Assembly: GCF_030403775.1 (NCBI RefSeq)
Contig: NZ_JAQMWQ010000022.1
Coordinates: 35,083-99,082 of the forward strand
From: Paenibacillus sp. BSR1-1
Lineage (GTDB): Bacteria; Bacillota; Bacilli; Bacillales; Cytobacillaceae
Direction of reading: 5' to 3'
Length of the DNA: 64,000 nt
Shown: positions 25,175 through 33,510 of the stretch, piece by piece
Numbering within the stretch: position 1 is the stretch's first letter
Layout: every line of letters starts with the position of its first letter
Made by a program: the position numbers and the translations under genes
The notes under the pieces: generated by a model
What the model was told of the DNA's origin: nothing
Database searches by the model: none
What the model saw: the letters and a program-made list of their open reading frames with translations, nothing else

Positions 25175-25821
25175 ACAAATTAAATGTTCTTTCCAGGATA
25201 ACTGATTGTGGAGTGGTAGCGGTTGTAAGAGCTGACTCTAAGGAGGAAGCGATTAAGATATCAGAAGCCTGTGTAAAGGGTGGAATTTTTGGGATTGAGG
25301 TAACCTTTACGGTCGAAGGTGCTGAAGAGGTTATTAAAGAATTGGCTGACTTGTATCGAAATAGTGATGTTGTTATTGGAGCAGGAACAGTTCTTGATGC
25401 AACTACGGCAAGGATTGCTATTTTGGCAGGCGCTCAGTTCGTTGTAAGTCCTTGCTTTGACGGAGAAACAGCCAAATTGTGTAATTTATATCAAATTCCC
25501 TATATGCCTGGATGTATGACCATTACAGAAATGAAGTGTGCCCTAGAAGCTGGTGCAGATATTATCAAGCTGTTTCCTGGAAACGCCTTTGGACCGGAGT
25601 TTGTAAAAGCGGTTAAAGCGCCGCTTCCACAAGTTAATTTGATGCCGACAGGGGGAGTCAGCCTCGAAAATGTCCATCAGTGGATTCAAAATGGTTGTGC
25701 AGCCGTTGGCGTTGGCGGTAATTTAATTGCACCTGCTAAAACGGGAGACTATGAAAAAATCACTGATTTTGCCGTTCAGTATGTAGAAAAAGTCAAAGAA
25801 GCGAGAAGGAATAACCTATGA
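25171..25821 (+). CDS. kdgA: 2-dehydro-3-deoxyphosphogluconate (KDPG) aldolase
   Basis: A 216-residue KDPG/KHG aldolase, a paralogue of the one at 7348. The Schiff-base lysine is in IIKLFPGNAFGP, the catalytic glutamate in FGIEVTFTVEGA, and the phosphate loop in MPTGGVSLEN. It splits KDPG into pyruvate and glyceraldehyde-3-phosphate, the last step of the uronide route. It overlaps GH31 upstream and KdgK downstream by 4 bp each and has GGAGG before its ATG, so the three are translated as a coupled set. Confidence 0.92.
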   Translation: MNKLNVLSRITDCGVVAVVRADSKEEAIKISEACVKGGIFGIEVTFTVEGAEEVIKELADLYRNSDVVIGAGTVLDATTARIAILAGAQFVVSPCFDGETAKLCNLYQIPYMPGCMTITEMKCALEAGADIIKLFPGNAFGPEFVKAVKAPLPQVNLMPTGGVSLENVHQWIQNGCAAVGVGGNLIAPAKTGDYEKITDFAVQYVEKVKEARRNNL

Positions 25822-26831
25822 AAAAGATAGTCACCTTAGGAGAAATCCTGCTTCGGTTATCTACCAATCATGGAGAACGACTTTTTCAATCTAATCAGCT
25901 TTCAATGCATTATGGCGGTGCAGAAGCCAATGTTGCCATTGGACTGGCCAATTTTGGATATGAAGCTTCCTTTGTTAGTAAAGTGCCGAATAATCCGCTT
26001 GGGTTGGCGGCGGAAAGACATTTACGGTCATTTGGTGTTCATACTGACTACTTGTTGAAGGGCGGAGAGCGCTTAGGCACCTATTACTTGGAAGTAGGGG
26101 CGGGTGCCAGAGGTGCGCAAGTCACTTACGACCGGAAGCATTCAAGCTTTTCTCAGCTTAGCGTCGATGAGGTTAGCTTTACTGAAATTTTTCAAGGAGC
26201 AGACCTCTTTCACGTTTCAGGAATAACACCTGCGTTATCTAATTCGTTAAAAGAAGTGACTTTGCTGGCATTGAAAAAAGCGAAAGAGCTAGGTGTCACA
26301 ACAAGTTTTGACTTTAATTATCGTTCAAAGCTATGGAGCCAAAAAGAGGCAGCGGAAGCGATTACCCCGCTTCTGCCCTATGTTGATATCTGTTCATGCG
26401 GGGAATTAGATGCTCTTTATCTCTTAAACATACAAAAAGCAGATACTACATTAAATAAAGAGCAGCAGCTTACGTATTACTATGAAAAAATAGTAGAAAT
26501 GTATCCGAATATCAAATACTTATATTCGACTTTCCGAAACGTTCTTTCTGCCTCGTACAATACCTTGCAAGGGAATTTATTTTTAAATGGGACGTTGTAT
26601 CAGTCAAAATACTATCCTATTGATGATATTGTTGATCGCGTGGGCGGCGGGGATGCTTTTGCGTCTGGGATTTTATACGGGATTATCGAAGAAATGCCGC
26701 CGCAACAGGCAATTTCATTTGCTACGGCAGCGTCTGTCTTGAAGCATACAGTGTATGGGGATTGCAATACCTTTTCTAAGGACGAAATTATAGCATTTGC
26801 TGAAACTGAACCTGGTAAAATTGTTCGTTAA
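25818..26831 (+). CDS. kdgK: 2-dehydro-3-deoxygluconate (KDG) kinase
   Basis: A 337-residue PfkB-family sugar kinase. The N-terminus GEILLRLSTNHGERLFQS and GGAEANVAIGLA bind the sugar acid, and the C-terminal anion-hole/catalytic block is DRVGGGDAFASG with the base Asp. It phosphorylates KDG to KDPG with ATP in the cytosol. ATGA overlap with kdgA. It lies just before kduI and kduD, which supply KDG. Confidence 0.92.
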   Translation: MKKIVTLGEILLRLSTNHGERLFQSNQLSMHYGGAEANVAIGLANFGYEASFVSKVPNNPLGLAAERHLRSFGVHTDYLLKGGERLGTYYLEVGAGARGAQVTYDRKHSSFSQLSVDEVSFTEIFQGADLFHVSGITPALSNSLKEVTLLALKKAKELGVTTSFDFNYRSKLWSQKEAAEAITPLLPYVDICSCGELDALYLLNIQKADTTLNKEQQLTYYYEKIVEMYPNIKYLYSTFRNVLSASYNTLQGNLFLNGTLYQSKYYPIDDIVDRVGGGDAFASGILYGIIEEMPPQQAISFATAASVLKHTVYGDCNTFSKDEIIAFAETEPGKIVR

Positions 26832-26861
26832 AAATAGAAGCTTTATAGGAGGACATGGATC

Positions 26862-27698
26862 ATGGAAATGGAAACGCGTTATGCAAACCACCCAGAAGAA
26901 ATTAAAAGATTTAATACGGATGAATTGAGAGGAAATTTTTTAGTTGAAACCATTTTTGAACCAGGAAAAGTACATTTAACATACACCCATGCCGATCGCA
27001 TGATTTTTGGTGGAGTAACACCGGCAGAAGAAGAATTGACCATTAAGCTTGATAAAGAATTAGGAGTCAGTTACTTCCTTGAACGCCGTGAGCTGGGAAT
27101 TATTAATATTGGCGGAGACGGTCTTGTCATTTTGGATGGCGAGGAATATAACATGCAACTTCGTGATGGTCTGTATGTCGGCAGGGGAACGAAGGAAGTA
27201 TTATTCCGATCAAAGGATCCAAAGAATCCTGCGAAATTCTATATTAATTCAACACCAGCCCATCATACCTATCCAACAGTAAAGATCGATATTAATGAAA
27301 TTAAACCCTTAGAGGCTGGAGCTCCGGGAACCTTAAATGAACGGAAAATCTATCAATATGTCCACCCAAATGTATGTGAAAGCTGTCAGCTTCAAATGGG
27401 ACTTACTATGCTATCTCCAGGAAGTGTTTGGAATACCATGCCTTGTCATACTCATGAGCGGCGGATGGAAGTCTATTTATACTTTGATATGGAGCCAGAT
27501 ACTCGCGTCTTTCATTTCATGGGGAAACCGGATGAGACAAGACACTTAGTCATGAAAAACGAACAAGCTGCAATTTCACCCAGCTGGTCGATACATACAG
27601 GGACCGCTACTAGTAACTATACCTTTATTTGGGGTATGTGCGGAGAAAACATTACCTATGATGACATGGACCATGTCAAAATGGAACAACTAAGGTAG
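26862..27698 (+). CDS. kduI: 5-dehydro-4-deoxy-D-glucuronate isomerase
   Basis: A 278-residue cupin-fold zinc enzyme, the usual KduI length. The N-terminal ETRYANHPEEIKRFNTDELR block is diagnostic, and the zinc site is CHTHERRMEVYLYF plus later His. It isomerises the opened unsaturated uronate (DKI) to 3-deoxy-D-glycero-2,5-hexodiulosonate (DKII). ATG 26862 is 8 bp after AGGAGG. Directly followed by kduD. Confidence 0.95.
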   Translation: MEMETRYANHPEEIKRFNTDELRGNFLVETIFEPGKVHLTYTHADRMIFGGVTPAEEELTIKLDKELGVSYFLERRELGIINIGGDGLVILDGEEYNMQLRDGLYVGRGTKEVLFRSKDPKNPAKFYINSTPAHHTYPTVKIDINEIKPLEAGAPGTLNERKIYQYVHPNVCESCQLQMGLTMLSPGSVWNTMPCHTHERRMEVYLYFDMEPDTRVFHFMGKPDETRHLVMKNEQAAISPSWSIHTGTATSNYTFIWGMCGENITYDDMDHVKMEQLR

Positions 27699-27731
27699 TA
27701 GATTTAGTTTTAACATGAAGGGGGTTTAAAT

Positions 27732-28514
27732 ATGACAATTCAATTGAACGAATTCACATTGGATTTTTTCTCATTAGCTGGTCAGGTTGCGATTGTAACA
27801 GGTGGTAACACCGGACTTGGTCAAGCCTATGCGGTAGCGCTTGCTAAGGCAGGTGCCGATCTATTTGTTGTCACCCATGGAACTAATTGGGATGAAACGA
27901 AGGAACTTATTGAAAAAGAGGGTAGCCGGGTAGAATTTTTCCAGGCCGATTTAGCGAATAGAGAAATCATTAAGGAAGTCGTATCTGGGTGTCTAAAGGC
28001 ATTCGGTAGAATTGATATTCTTGTAAACAATGCAGGCACCATTCGCCGTGCACCGCTTCTAGAGTATCAACAAGAGGATTGGGATGCGGTGATGGACCTT
28101 AATCTAAATGCTGTTTATTTTCTAAGCCAAGAAGCTGCAAAAGTGATGATGGAACAAAAGAGTGGGAAAATTATTAATATCGCATCGATGCTGTCTTTCC
28201 AAGGCGGAAAATTTGTCCCTCCCTATACGGCAAGTAAACATGCCGTTGCAGGTCTGACCAAGTCATTTGCCAATGAATTAGCTGAATATGGAATTCAAAC
28301 AAATGCGATTGCGCCAGGATATGTTGCAACGAAAAATACGGCTCCTATCCGTGAAGATGAAAAACGAAATGCAGAAATTCTATCACGTATTCCGGCAGCA
28401 AGGTGGGCTTCACCTGCCGATTTAATGGGTGCCGTCGTTTTCTTAGCAAGCAAAGCGTCTGATTATATGAATGGACATACGCTTGTTGTAGATGGCGGGT
28501 GGCTGGCAAGATAA
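27732..28514 (+). CDS. kduD: 2-dehydro-3-deoxy-D-gluconate 5-dehydrogenase
   Basis: A 260-residue classical short-chain dehydrogenase: cofactor loop TGGNTGLGQAYA, NNAG at about residue 99, catalytic Ser in IASML and YTASK (Tyr/Lys). The KduD-specific C-terminus DGGWLAR is present. It reduces DKII to KDG using NAD(P)H. Last gene of the gh31-kdgA-kdgK-kduI-kduD unit; a strong terminator follows 8 bp after the stop. Confidence 0.93.
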   Translation: MTIQLNEFTLDFFSLAGQVAIVTGGNTGLGQAYAVALAKAGADLFVVTHGTNWDETKELIEKEGSRVEFFQADLANREIIKEVVSGCLKAFGRIDILVNNAGTIRRAPLLEYQQEDWDAVMDLNLNAVYFLSQEAAKVMMEQKSGKIINIASMLSFQGGKFVPPYTASKHAVAGLTKSFANELAEYGIQTNAIAPGYVATKNTAPIREDEKRNAEILSRIPAARWASPADLMGAVVFLASKASDYMNGHTLVVDGGWLAR

Positions 28515-28521
28515 ATTTGAA

Positions 28522-28557
28522 AAAGTAAGCCCTACACGATACGGCTTACTTTTTTTA
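28522..28557 (+). terminator. Terminator of the kdu operon
   Basis: The perfect 10-bp arms AAAGTAAGCC (28522-28531) and GGCTTACTTT (28543-28552) are followed by more T. Confidence 0.88.
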
Positions 28558-28585
28558 TCATTAGCAAATTCGAGGTGGTTGAATC

Positions 28586-29422
28586 ATGAATATTGGTATA
28601 AGGGCACATGATATTGAAAACTTGCCATTAGAGGAATTAGTTAGAGAGATCTCTTCTAAAGGGCTTACTTCCGTTCAGTTAGCGTTAAACAAATCTTTTC
28701 CCGATATAAACACCGGCTTAGGGAGCCTTAGCCCTGGAATGGCCTATCATATCGGAAAAGCGTTCCGCCAGGAAGATATTCAAATTGCCGTTTTAGGATG
28801 TTACATCAATATGATCCATCCAGATTTGAATGAAAGAAGAAAAGCTTTGGACCGATTCAAGGAGCATCTTCGCTATTCCAGAGATATTGGATGTAGTATT
28901 GTTGGAACCGAAACGGGAAATGTTAACGCAGAAATTGTCTATACAAAAGAGAATTTTAAAGAAGAACCGTTTCTTGAAGTGGTAAAAAGTGTTCGGGAGC
29001 TTGTGGAAGAGGCAGAGAAATTCGGAGTAATAGTTGGGATAGAGGGTGGAATTAATCACCCTGTATATTCTCCTGGAGTGATGAAAAGACTCCTCGAGAG
29101 TATCAATTCTAACAATCTTCAAGTTATCTTTGATCCAGTAAATTATTTAACGATCGAGAACTATCAAAACCAAGAAGCTGTGATCGCAGAAGCATTTGAA
29201 CTATTTGGAGACCGAATCGTGATCCTACACGCCAAGGATTTTATAATAGAAGATAATAGTATAAAGACAACAACCGTTGGAGAAGGAATGCTGAATTACG
29301 ATCCAGTGTTCAAATTTATAAAAGAGAAAAAACCGTTTATCAATATATTACTAGAAGAAACCAAGGAACCATATATTGATAGAAGTATCTCTTTTCTCAG
29401 AGAAAAATATAATCGGGCATAA
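28586..29422 (+). CDS. Sugar phosphate isomerase/epimerase-like TIM-barrel protein
   Basis: A 278-residue protein of the xylose-isomerase-like TIM-barrel superfamily (AP endonuclease 2 fold). Metal-binding residues are likely in GTETGN (about residue 110), GIEGG (about 152), FDPVNY (about 184) and ILHAKD (about 211). Proteins of this kind epimerise or isomerise ketoses or inositol derivatives, but specificity cannot be read here. It has its own GAGGTGG leader and stands after the kdu terminator, so membership of the uronide pathway is only suggested by proximity. Confidence 0.75.
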   Translation: MNIGIRAHDIENLPLEELVREISSKGLTSVQLALNKSFPDINTGLGSLSPGMAYHIGKAFRQEDIQIAVLGCYINMIHPDLNERRKALDRFKEHLRYSRDIGCSIVGTETGNVNAEIVYTKENFKEEPFLEVVKSVRELVEEAEKFGVIVGIEGGINHPVYSPGVMKRLLESINSNNLQVIFDPVNYLTIENYQNQEAVIAEAFELFGDRIVILHAKDFIIEDNSIKTTTVGEGMLNYDPVFKFIKEKKPFINILLEETKEPYIDRSISFLREKYNRA

Positions 29423-29490
29423 TGTCTCATTATATATTTTTCCTTAATTAGTCATACAAAGCGATATGATAATAAGAAAAGAGGTATTTT

Positions 29491-30051
29491 ATGACCTTCC
29501 AACATCAAACAATATTACCATCGATAAAAAATGGAAAAGGGCTTGAGCGGTTTTTGGAGAGTACGTACGAATATGGGGTTGTGTTAGATTCTCAGATTGC
29601 CCAAATCCCAAGTTTTGTTAAAGCCGCAAATCGGGTAAACAAAAAGCTGTTTATTCACGTTGACTTAATCCAAGGATTAAAGAATGACGAACATGCAGCT
29701 GATTTTTTATGTCAGTTAGTAAAACCGGCTGGATTAATTTCTACTCGAGCGGCCGTTATCACTAAAGCGAAACAAAAAGGGATCTATGCGATTCAACGAT
29801 TATTCTTGCTTGATTCCAATGCAGTCGAAAAAACGTGTGAAGTCATCAAGAAAGTACAGCCAGACTTTATCGAGGTATTGCCAGGGGTTATTCCAAGAAT
29901 GATTCGAGAAATCAAAGAGATGACAGGTATCCCTGTGTTCGCTGGCGGATTAATCCGGACGGTCCATGATGTCAACGAGGCGATTGAAGCGGGGGCCATT
30001 GCTGTGACGACTTCTAAAGTGGACCTTTGGGATTACTATTCAGAAAAATAA
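29491..30051 (+). CDS. glpP: Glycerol-3-phosphate responsive antiterminator GlpP
   Basis: A 186-residue RNA-binding regulator with the GlpP fold: LPSIKNGKGLERFLES at the start, HVDLIQGLKNDEHAADFL, FIEVLPGVIPRMI and AGGLIRTVHDV. With glycerol-3-phosphate bound, GlpP prevents termination in glp leader RNAs. A fitting leader terminator is seen upstream of glpD (31626-31686). glpK begins 15 bp downstream, so they are cotranscribed. A glpF facilitator gene, usually between glpP and glpK in Bacillus, is absent. Confidence 0.93.
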   Translation: MTFQHQTILPSIKNGKGLERFLESTYEYGVVLDSQIAQIPSFVKAANRVNKKLFIHVDLIQGLKNDEHAADFLCQLVKPAGLISTRAAVITKAKQKGIYAIQRLFLLDSNAVEKTCEVIKKVQPDFIEVLPGVIPRMIREIKEMTGIPVFAGGLIRTVHDVNEAIEAGAIAVTTSKVDLWDYYSEK

Positions 30052-30066
30052 TCCGGGGGATTTCGA

Positions 30067-31557
30067 ATGGAAAAATATATTTTATCACTTGATCAAGGAA
30101 CCACTAGTTCACGGGCGATTATTTTTAATAAAAAAGGAGAAGTCGTGTATTCAGCCCAAAAGGAATTCACTCAGTATTTTCCAAAACCTGGCTGGGTCGA
30201 GCACGATGCGAATGAGATTTGGGGAAGTATCTTATCCGTTATTGCTTCTTGTTTATCGGAATCCGGCATTAGCGCGGGACAAATTGCGGGGATTGGGATT
30301 GCCAACCAACGCGAAACAACGGTTGTTTGGGATAAACAGACAGGAAATCCCGTTTACCATGCCATTGTTTGGCAATCAAGACAAACAGCTTCCATTTGTG
30401 AGGAGCTAAAACAAGCTGGCCTTGAAGAGAAAATTCGTCAAAAAACAGGCTTGCTTATCGATGCTTATTTTTCAGGAACGAAAATAAAATGGATCCTCGA
30501 TCATGTTGAAGGTGCTCGGGAAAAGGCGGAACGAGGAGAACTTTTATTCGGAACGATTGACACTTGGCTAATTTGGAAATTATCTGGCGGGAAAGCGCAT
30601 GTGACAGACTATTCGAATGCGTCACGTACACTGCTTTACAATATACATGAATTAAAATGGGATAAGGAGATGCTGGAAGCTTTGGGCATTCCTGAATCGA
30701 TGCTTCCAGAAGTAAAGCCCTCCTCAGAAATATATGCTAACACTATTGATTATCACTTTTTTGGAAAAGAAGTACCAATTGCCGGAGCAGCTGGTGATCA
30801 GCAAGCGGCGCTATTCGGCCAGGCGTGTTTCGAAGAAGGAATGGCTAAAAATACGTACGGGACCGGCTGTTTTATGCTGATGAATACGGGTGAAAGCGGC
30901 ATTAAGTCTGATCAATCCCTGCTGACAACCATCGCCTGGGGGTTGGATGGTAAAGTCACTTATGCTTTAGAGGGAAGTATTTTTGTCGCAGGCTCTGCGA
31001 TTCAATGGCTGCGAGACGGAATGCGGATGATTAAAGAGGCAGCAGATACAGAAAGTTATGCGAGCAAGGTTCAATCAACAGAAGGGGTTTATGTTGTTCC
31101 AGCCTTTGTTGGACTAGGCACGCCGTATTGGGACAGCGACGTAAGGGGAGCAGTCTTTGGTTTAACGAGAGGGACGTCCAAAGAACATTTCATTCGGGCC
31201 ACATTGGAGTCACTGGCATACCAGACAAAAGATGTGTTAGCAGCGATGGAAAAGGATTCCGGCATTTCCCTTAAAGCACTAAGGGTAGATGGGGGAGCGG
31301 TGAAGAATAATTTCTTAACGCAATTCCAAAGTGATCTCTTAAATGTGCCTGTGGAAAGGCCGGTTGTGAACGAGACGACAGCCTTGGGTGCAGCGTATTT
31401 GGCTGGTTTAGCAGTCGGCTACTGGAGCAGCAAAGAGGAAATTGCAACGCAATGGCAAATTGATCGAACCTTTGAAGCTGAAATGAATGAAAACCAACGA
31501 AATGCCCTATATGAAGGCTGGCAAAAGGCAGTAAAAGCGGCCATGGCATTCAAATAA
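30067..31557 (+). CDS. glpK: Glycerol kinase
   Basis: 496 residues, the standard length. FGGY-family motifs: LDQGTTSSRAIIF at the N-terminus for phosphate binding, WVEHDANEIWGS, GIANQRETTVVWD with the substrate-contacting Arg-Glu, GTIDTWLIWKL and the C-terminal GGAVKNNFLTQFQSDLL. It converts glycerol to glycerol-3-phosphate with ATP. Preceded by GGGGGA. Cotranscribed with glpP. Confidence 0.97.
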   Translation: MEKYILSLDQGTTSSRAIIFNKKGEVVYSAQKEFTQYFPKPGWVEHDANEIWGSILSVIASCLSESGISAGQIAGIGIANQRETTVVWDKQTGNPVYHAIVWQSRQTASICEELKQAGLEEKIRQKTGLLIDAYFSGTKIKWILDHVEGAREKAERGELLFGTIDTWLIWKLSGGKAHVTDYSNASRTLLYNIHELKWDKEMLEALGIPESMLPEVKPSSEIYANTIDYHFFGKEVPIAGAAGDQQAALFGQACFEEGMAKNTYGTGCFMLMNTGESGIKSDQSLLTTIAWGLDGKVTYALEGSIFVAGSAIQWLRDGMRMIKEAADTESYASKVQSTEGVYVVPAFVGLGTPYWDSDVRGAVFGLTRGTSKEHFIRATLESLAYQTKDVLAAMEKDSGISLKALRVDGGAVKNNFLTQFQSDLLNVPVERPVVNETTALGAAYLAGLAVGYWSSKEEIATQWQIDRTFEAEMNENQRNALYEGWQKAVKAAMAFK

Positions 31558-31563
31558 AAATTT

Positions 31564-31686
31564 TTGCATCATCAGTAAGAATATGGTATATTTTAATTAA
31601 GTTAATATATTGGTTGGAGATTAGGAGAGACCAAACAGCGTATACAAGAATACACTTGTATAGGTTTGTTTTGGTCTCTTTTTGTT
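31564..31686 (+). promoter_or_regulatory. glpD promoter and GlpP-controlled leader terminator
   Basis: The promoter is -35 TTGCAT (31564-31569), 17 bp, then -10 TATATT (31587-31592). The leader contains a perfect 10-bp stem AGAGACCAAA (31626-31635) / TTTGGTCTCT (31670-31679) followed by TTTTTG, with an inner stem TATACAAG/CTTGTATA. It ends 42 bp before the glpD start. This matches the known B. subtilis arrangement in which GlpP with glycerol-3-phosphate allows read-through. Confidence 0.85.
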
Positions 31687-31727
31687 TTTATTTATATGGG
31701 AAAAATTTCAAAATAGGAGCGATTGAA

Positions 31728-33440
31728 ATGGGGACTTTTTCTAGTAAAAAAAGATCGGAACAACTATCAACAATGTCAAAAGAAAATCTTGATATTTTAG
31801 TGATAGGTGGAGGAATTACTGGCAGTGGCATTGCCCTTGATGCCACCACACGAGGGATGAAAGTGGGTCTTGTTGAAATGCAGGATTTCGCAGCAGGTAC
31901 CTCAAGCCGGTCCACGAAACTGGTTCATGGCGGCCTGCGCTATTTAAAACAATTCGAAGTGAAAATGGTAGCGGAAGTGGGGAAAGAGCGTGCGGTTGTC
32001 TATGAAAATGGCCCTCACGTCACGACGCCTGAGTGGATGCTGTTACCCATTCAAGAGGGTGGGACGTTCGGCAAGTTCTCCACTTCCATTGGCTTGAAGG
32101 TGTACGATTTTTTAGCAGATGTTAAAAAAAGTGAACGCCGCAGTATGCTTAGTGCATCTGAAACACAGAAACGTGAACCGCTGTTAAGAAAAGAGGGACT
32201 AAAAGGCGGCGGCTATTATGTGGAATACCGTACGGATGACGCAAGGTTGACAATCGAAGTCATTAAACAAGCCGTCGATAAAGGGGCGCTAGCCGTAAAC
32301 TACGCAAAAGTGGGAAAGTTACTGTACGATAATGGAAAAGTGGTGGGGGCAGAAGTGGTGGATCAGTTGACCAACAAAGCCTATAAAATATTCGCGAAAA
32401 AGGTAGTCAATGCAGCGGGCCCTTGGGTTGATTCTGTTCGGGAGATGGATCAGTCGAAAAAAGGAAAGCATCTTCAATTAACAAAAGGAATTCACCTTGT
32501 CTTTGACCAAAGTGTTTTCCCGCTTAAACAAGCAATTTACTTTGATACACCCGACAAGCGAATGGTATTTGCCATTCCTAGAGATGGCAAAACCTATGTT
32601 GGCACGACAGATACGGTTTACAAGGAGGATATGGCCAATCCGCGCTTAACGAAAGCGGATAAAGAGTATGTAATCAAGGCGATTAACTTTATGTTTCCAG
32701 GAGTAAGGATAACAGAAAAAGATATTGAATCCAGCTGGTCGGGGTTAAGACCACTTATCCATGAATCCGGGAAATCCGCATCAGAAATTTCTCGTAAGGA
32801 TGAAATATGGGAATCCGAGTCTGGCTTAATCACGATCGCCGGAGGGAAATTAACGGGCTATCGAAAAATGGCTGAGATGGTCGTTGATTTATTAAACCAA
32901 CAGTTCATTCGAGAGGGTGTTGGCGATTTTGGAAAATGCCAAACCAAATATTTGCCTATTTCTGGTGGAGATGTTGGTGGTTCGAAGAATTTGTCTGCTT
33001 TCATTGAAGATAAGACAAAAGAAGGAGTAAAATTTGGACTTACAAATAAACAATCTCAAAAACTTGCTAAGCTTTACGGTTCCAATGTTGATAGATTATT
33101 CGCGTTAGTAGATAAATATAATGAGTCTGCCTTAACCTTCGGTCTGCCATTGGATGTTTACGCTCAAGTCATGTATGCCATCCATGAAGAAATGACCGTA
33201 ACACCTAGTGACTTTTTTATTCGAAGAACCGGTGCGTTGCTGTTTAATATGGATTGGGTCAACCAATGGAAGCAGAAAGTTTCAGAATTAATGGCGAATG
33301 AACTAAATTGGAGCAATGATCAATTAGAAAATTACCAAATTGAAATAGAGATGTTTATCCATCAAGCCACGACCGCCGTTGACGAAGACCAGGGGGATGG
33401 TTCTAGTGGCGCGGAGTTTTGGAAAGAGGAATCAGCGTAA
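31728..33440 (+). CDS. glpD: Aerobic glycerol-3-phosphate dehydrogenase with repeat-encoded C-terminus
   Basis: A 570-residue FAD enzyme that oxidises glycerol-3-phosphate to dihydroxyacetone phosphate at the membrane. The FAD-binding ILVIGGGITGSGIALDA is at about residue 25; TSSRSTKLVHGGLRYL and GGKLTGYRKMAEMV are GlpD signatures. The true start is ATG 31728 after TAGGAGCGAT; the longer frame from 31614 runs through the leader terminator. The last 15-20 codons (GDGSSGAEF region) are encoded by a copy of the dispersed GGGGACGGTTCT element (33391-33414), an unusual tail. Confidence 0.95.
   Translation: MGTFSSKKRSEQLSTMSKENLDILVIGGGITGSGIALDATTRGMKVGLVEMQDFAAGTSSRSTKLVHGGLRYLKQFEVKMVAEVGKERAVVYENGPHVTTPEWMLLPIQEGGTFGKFSTSIGLKVYDFLADVKKSERRSMLSASETQKREPLLRKEGLKGGGYYVEYRTDDARLTIEVIKQAVDKGALAVNYAKVGKLLYDNGKVVGAEVVDQLTNKAYKIFAKKVVNAAGPWVDSVREMDQSKKGKHLQLTKGIHLVFDQSVFPLKQAIYFDTPDKRMVFAIPRDGKTYVGTTDTVYKEDMANPRLTKADKEYVIKAINFMFPGVRITEKDIESSWSGLRPLIHESGKSASEISRKDEIWESESGLITIAGGKLTGYRKMAEMVVDLLNQQFIREGVGDFGKCQTKYLPISGGDVGGSKNLSAFIEDKTKEGVKFGLTNKQSQKLAKLYGSNVDRLFALVDKYNESALTFGLPLDVYAQVMYAIHEEMTVTPSDFFIRRTGALLFNMDWVNQWKQKVSELMANELNWSNDQLENYQIEIEMFIHQATTAVDEDQGDGSSGAEFWKEESA
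33391..33414. repeat. Dispersed repeat copy inside the glpD coding end
   Basis: AGGGGGATGGTTCTAGTGGC and the following GCGG match the element core, preceded by GAAGACC as in other copies. It is translated as QGDGSSGA. A further copy, CAGGGGGACGATTCTTTGG, starts at 33442 just after the stop. Confidence 0.65.
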
Positions 33441-33470
33441 TCAGGGGGACGATTCTTTGGCCTTAAACAC

Positions 33471-33502
33471 AAAAAGGCACAACCAGCTGGTTGTGCCTTT
33501 TT
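33471..33502. terminator. Bidirectional terminator between glpD and the symporter
   Basis: A perfect 32-bp palindrome: AAAAAGGCACAACCAG followed by its complement CTGGTTGTGCCTTTTT. A/T tracts on both sides serve both converging genes. Confidence 0.9.
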
Positions 33503-33510
33503 GAATAGTC

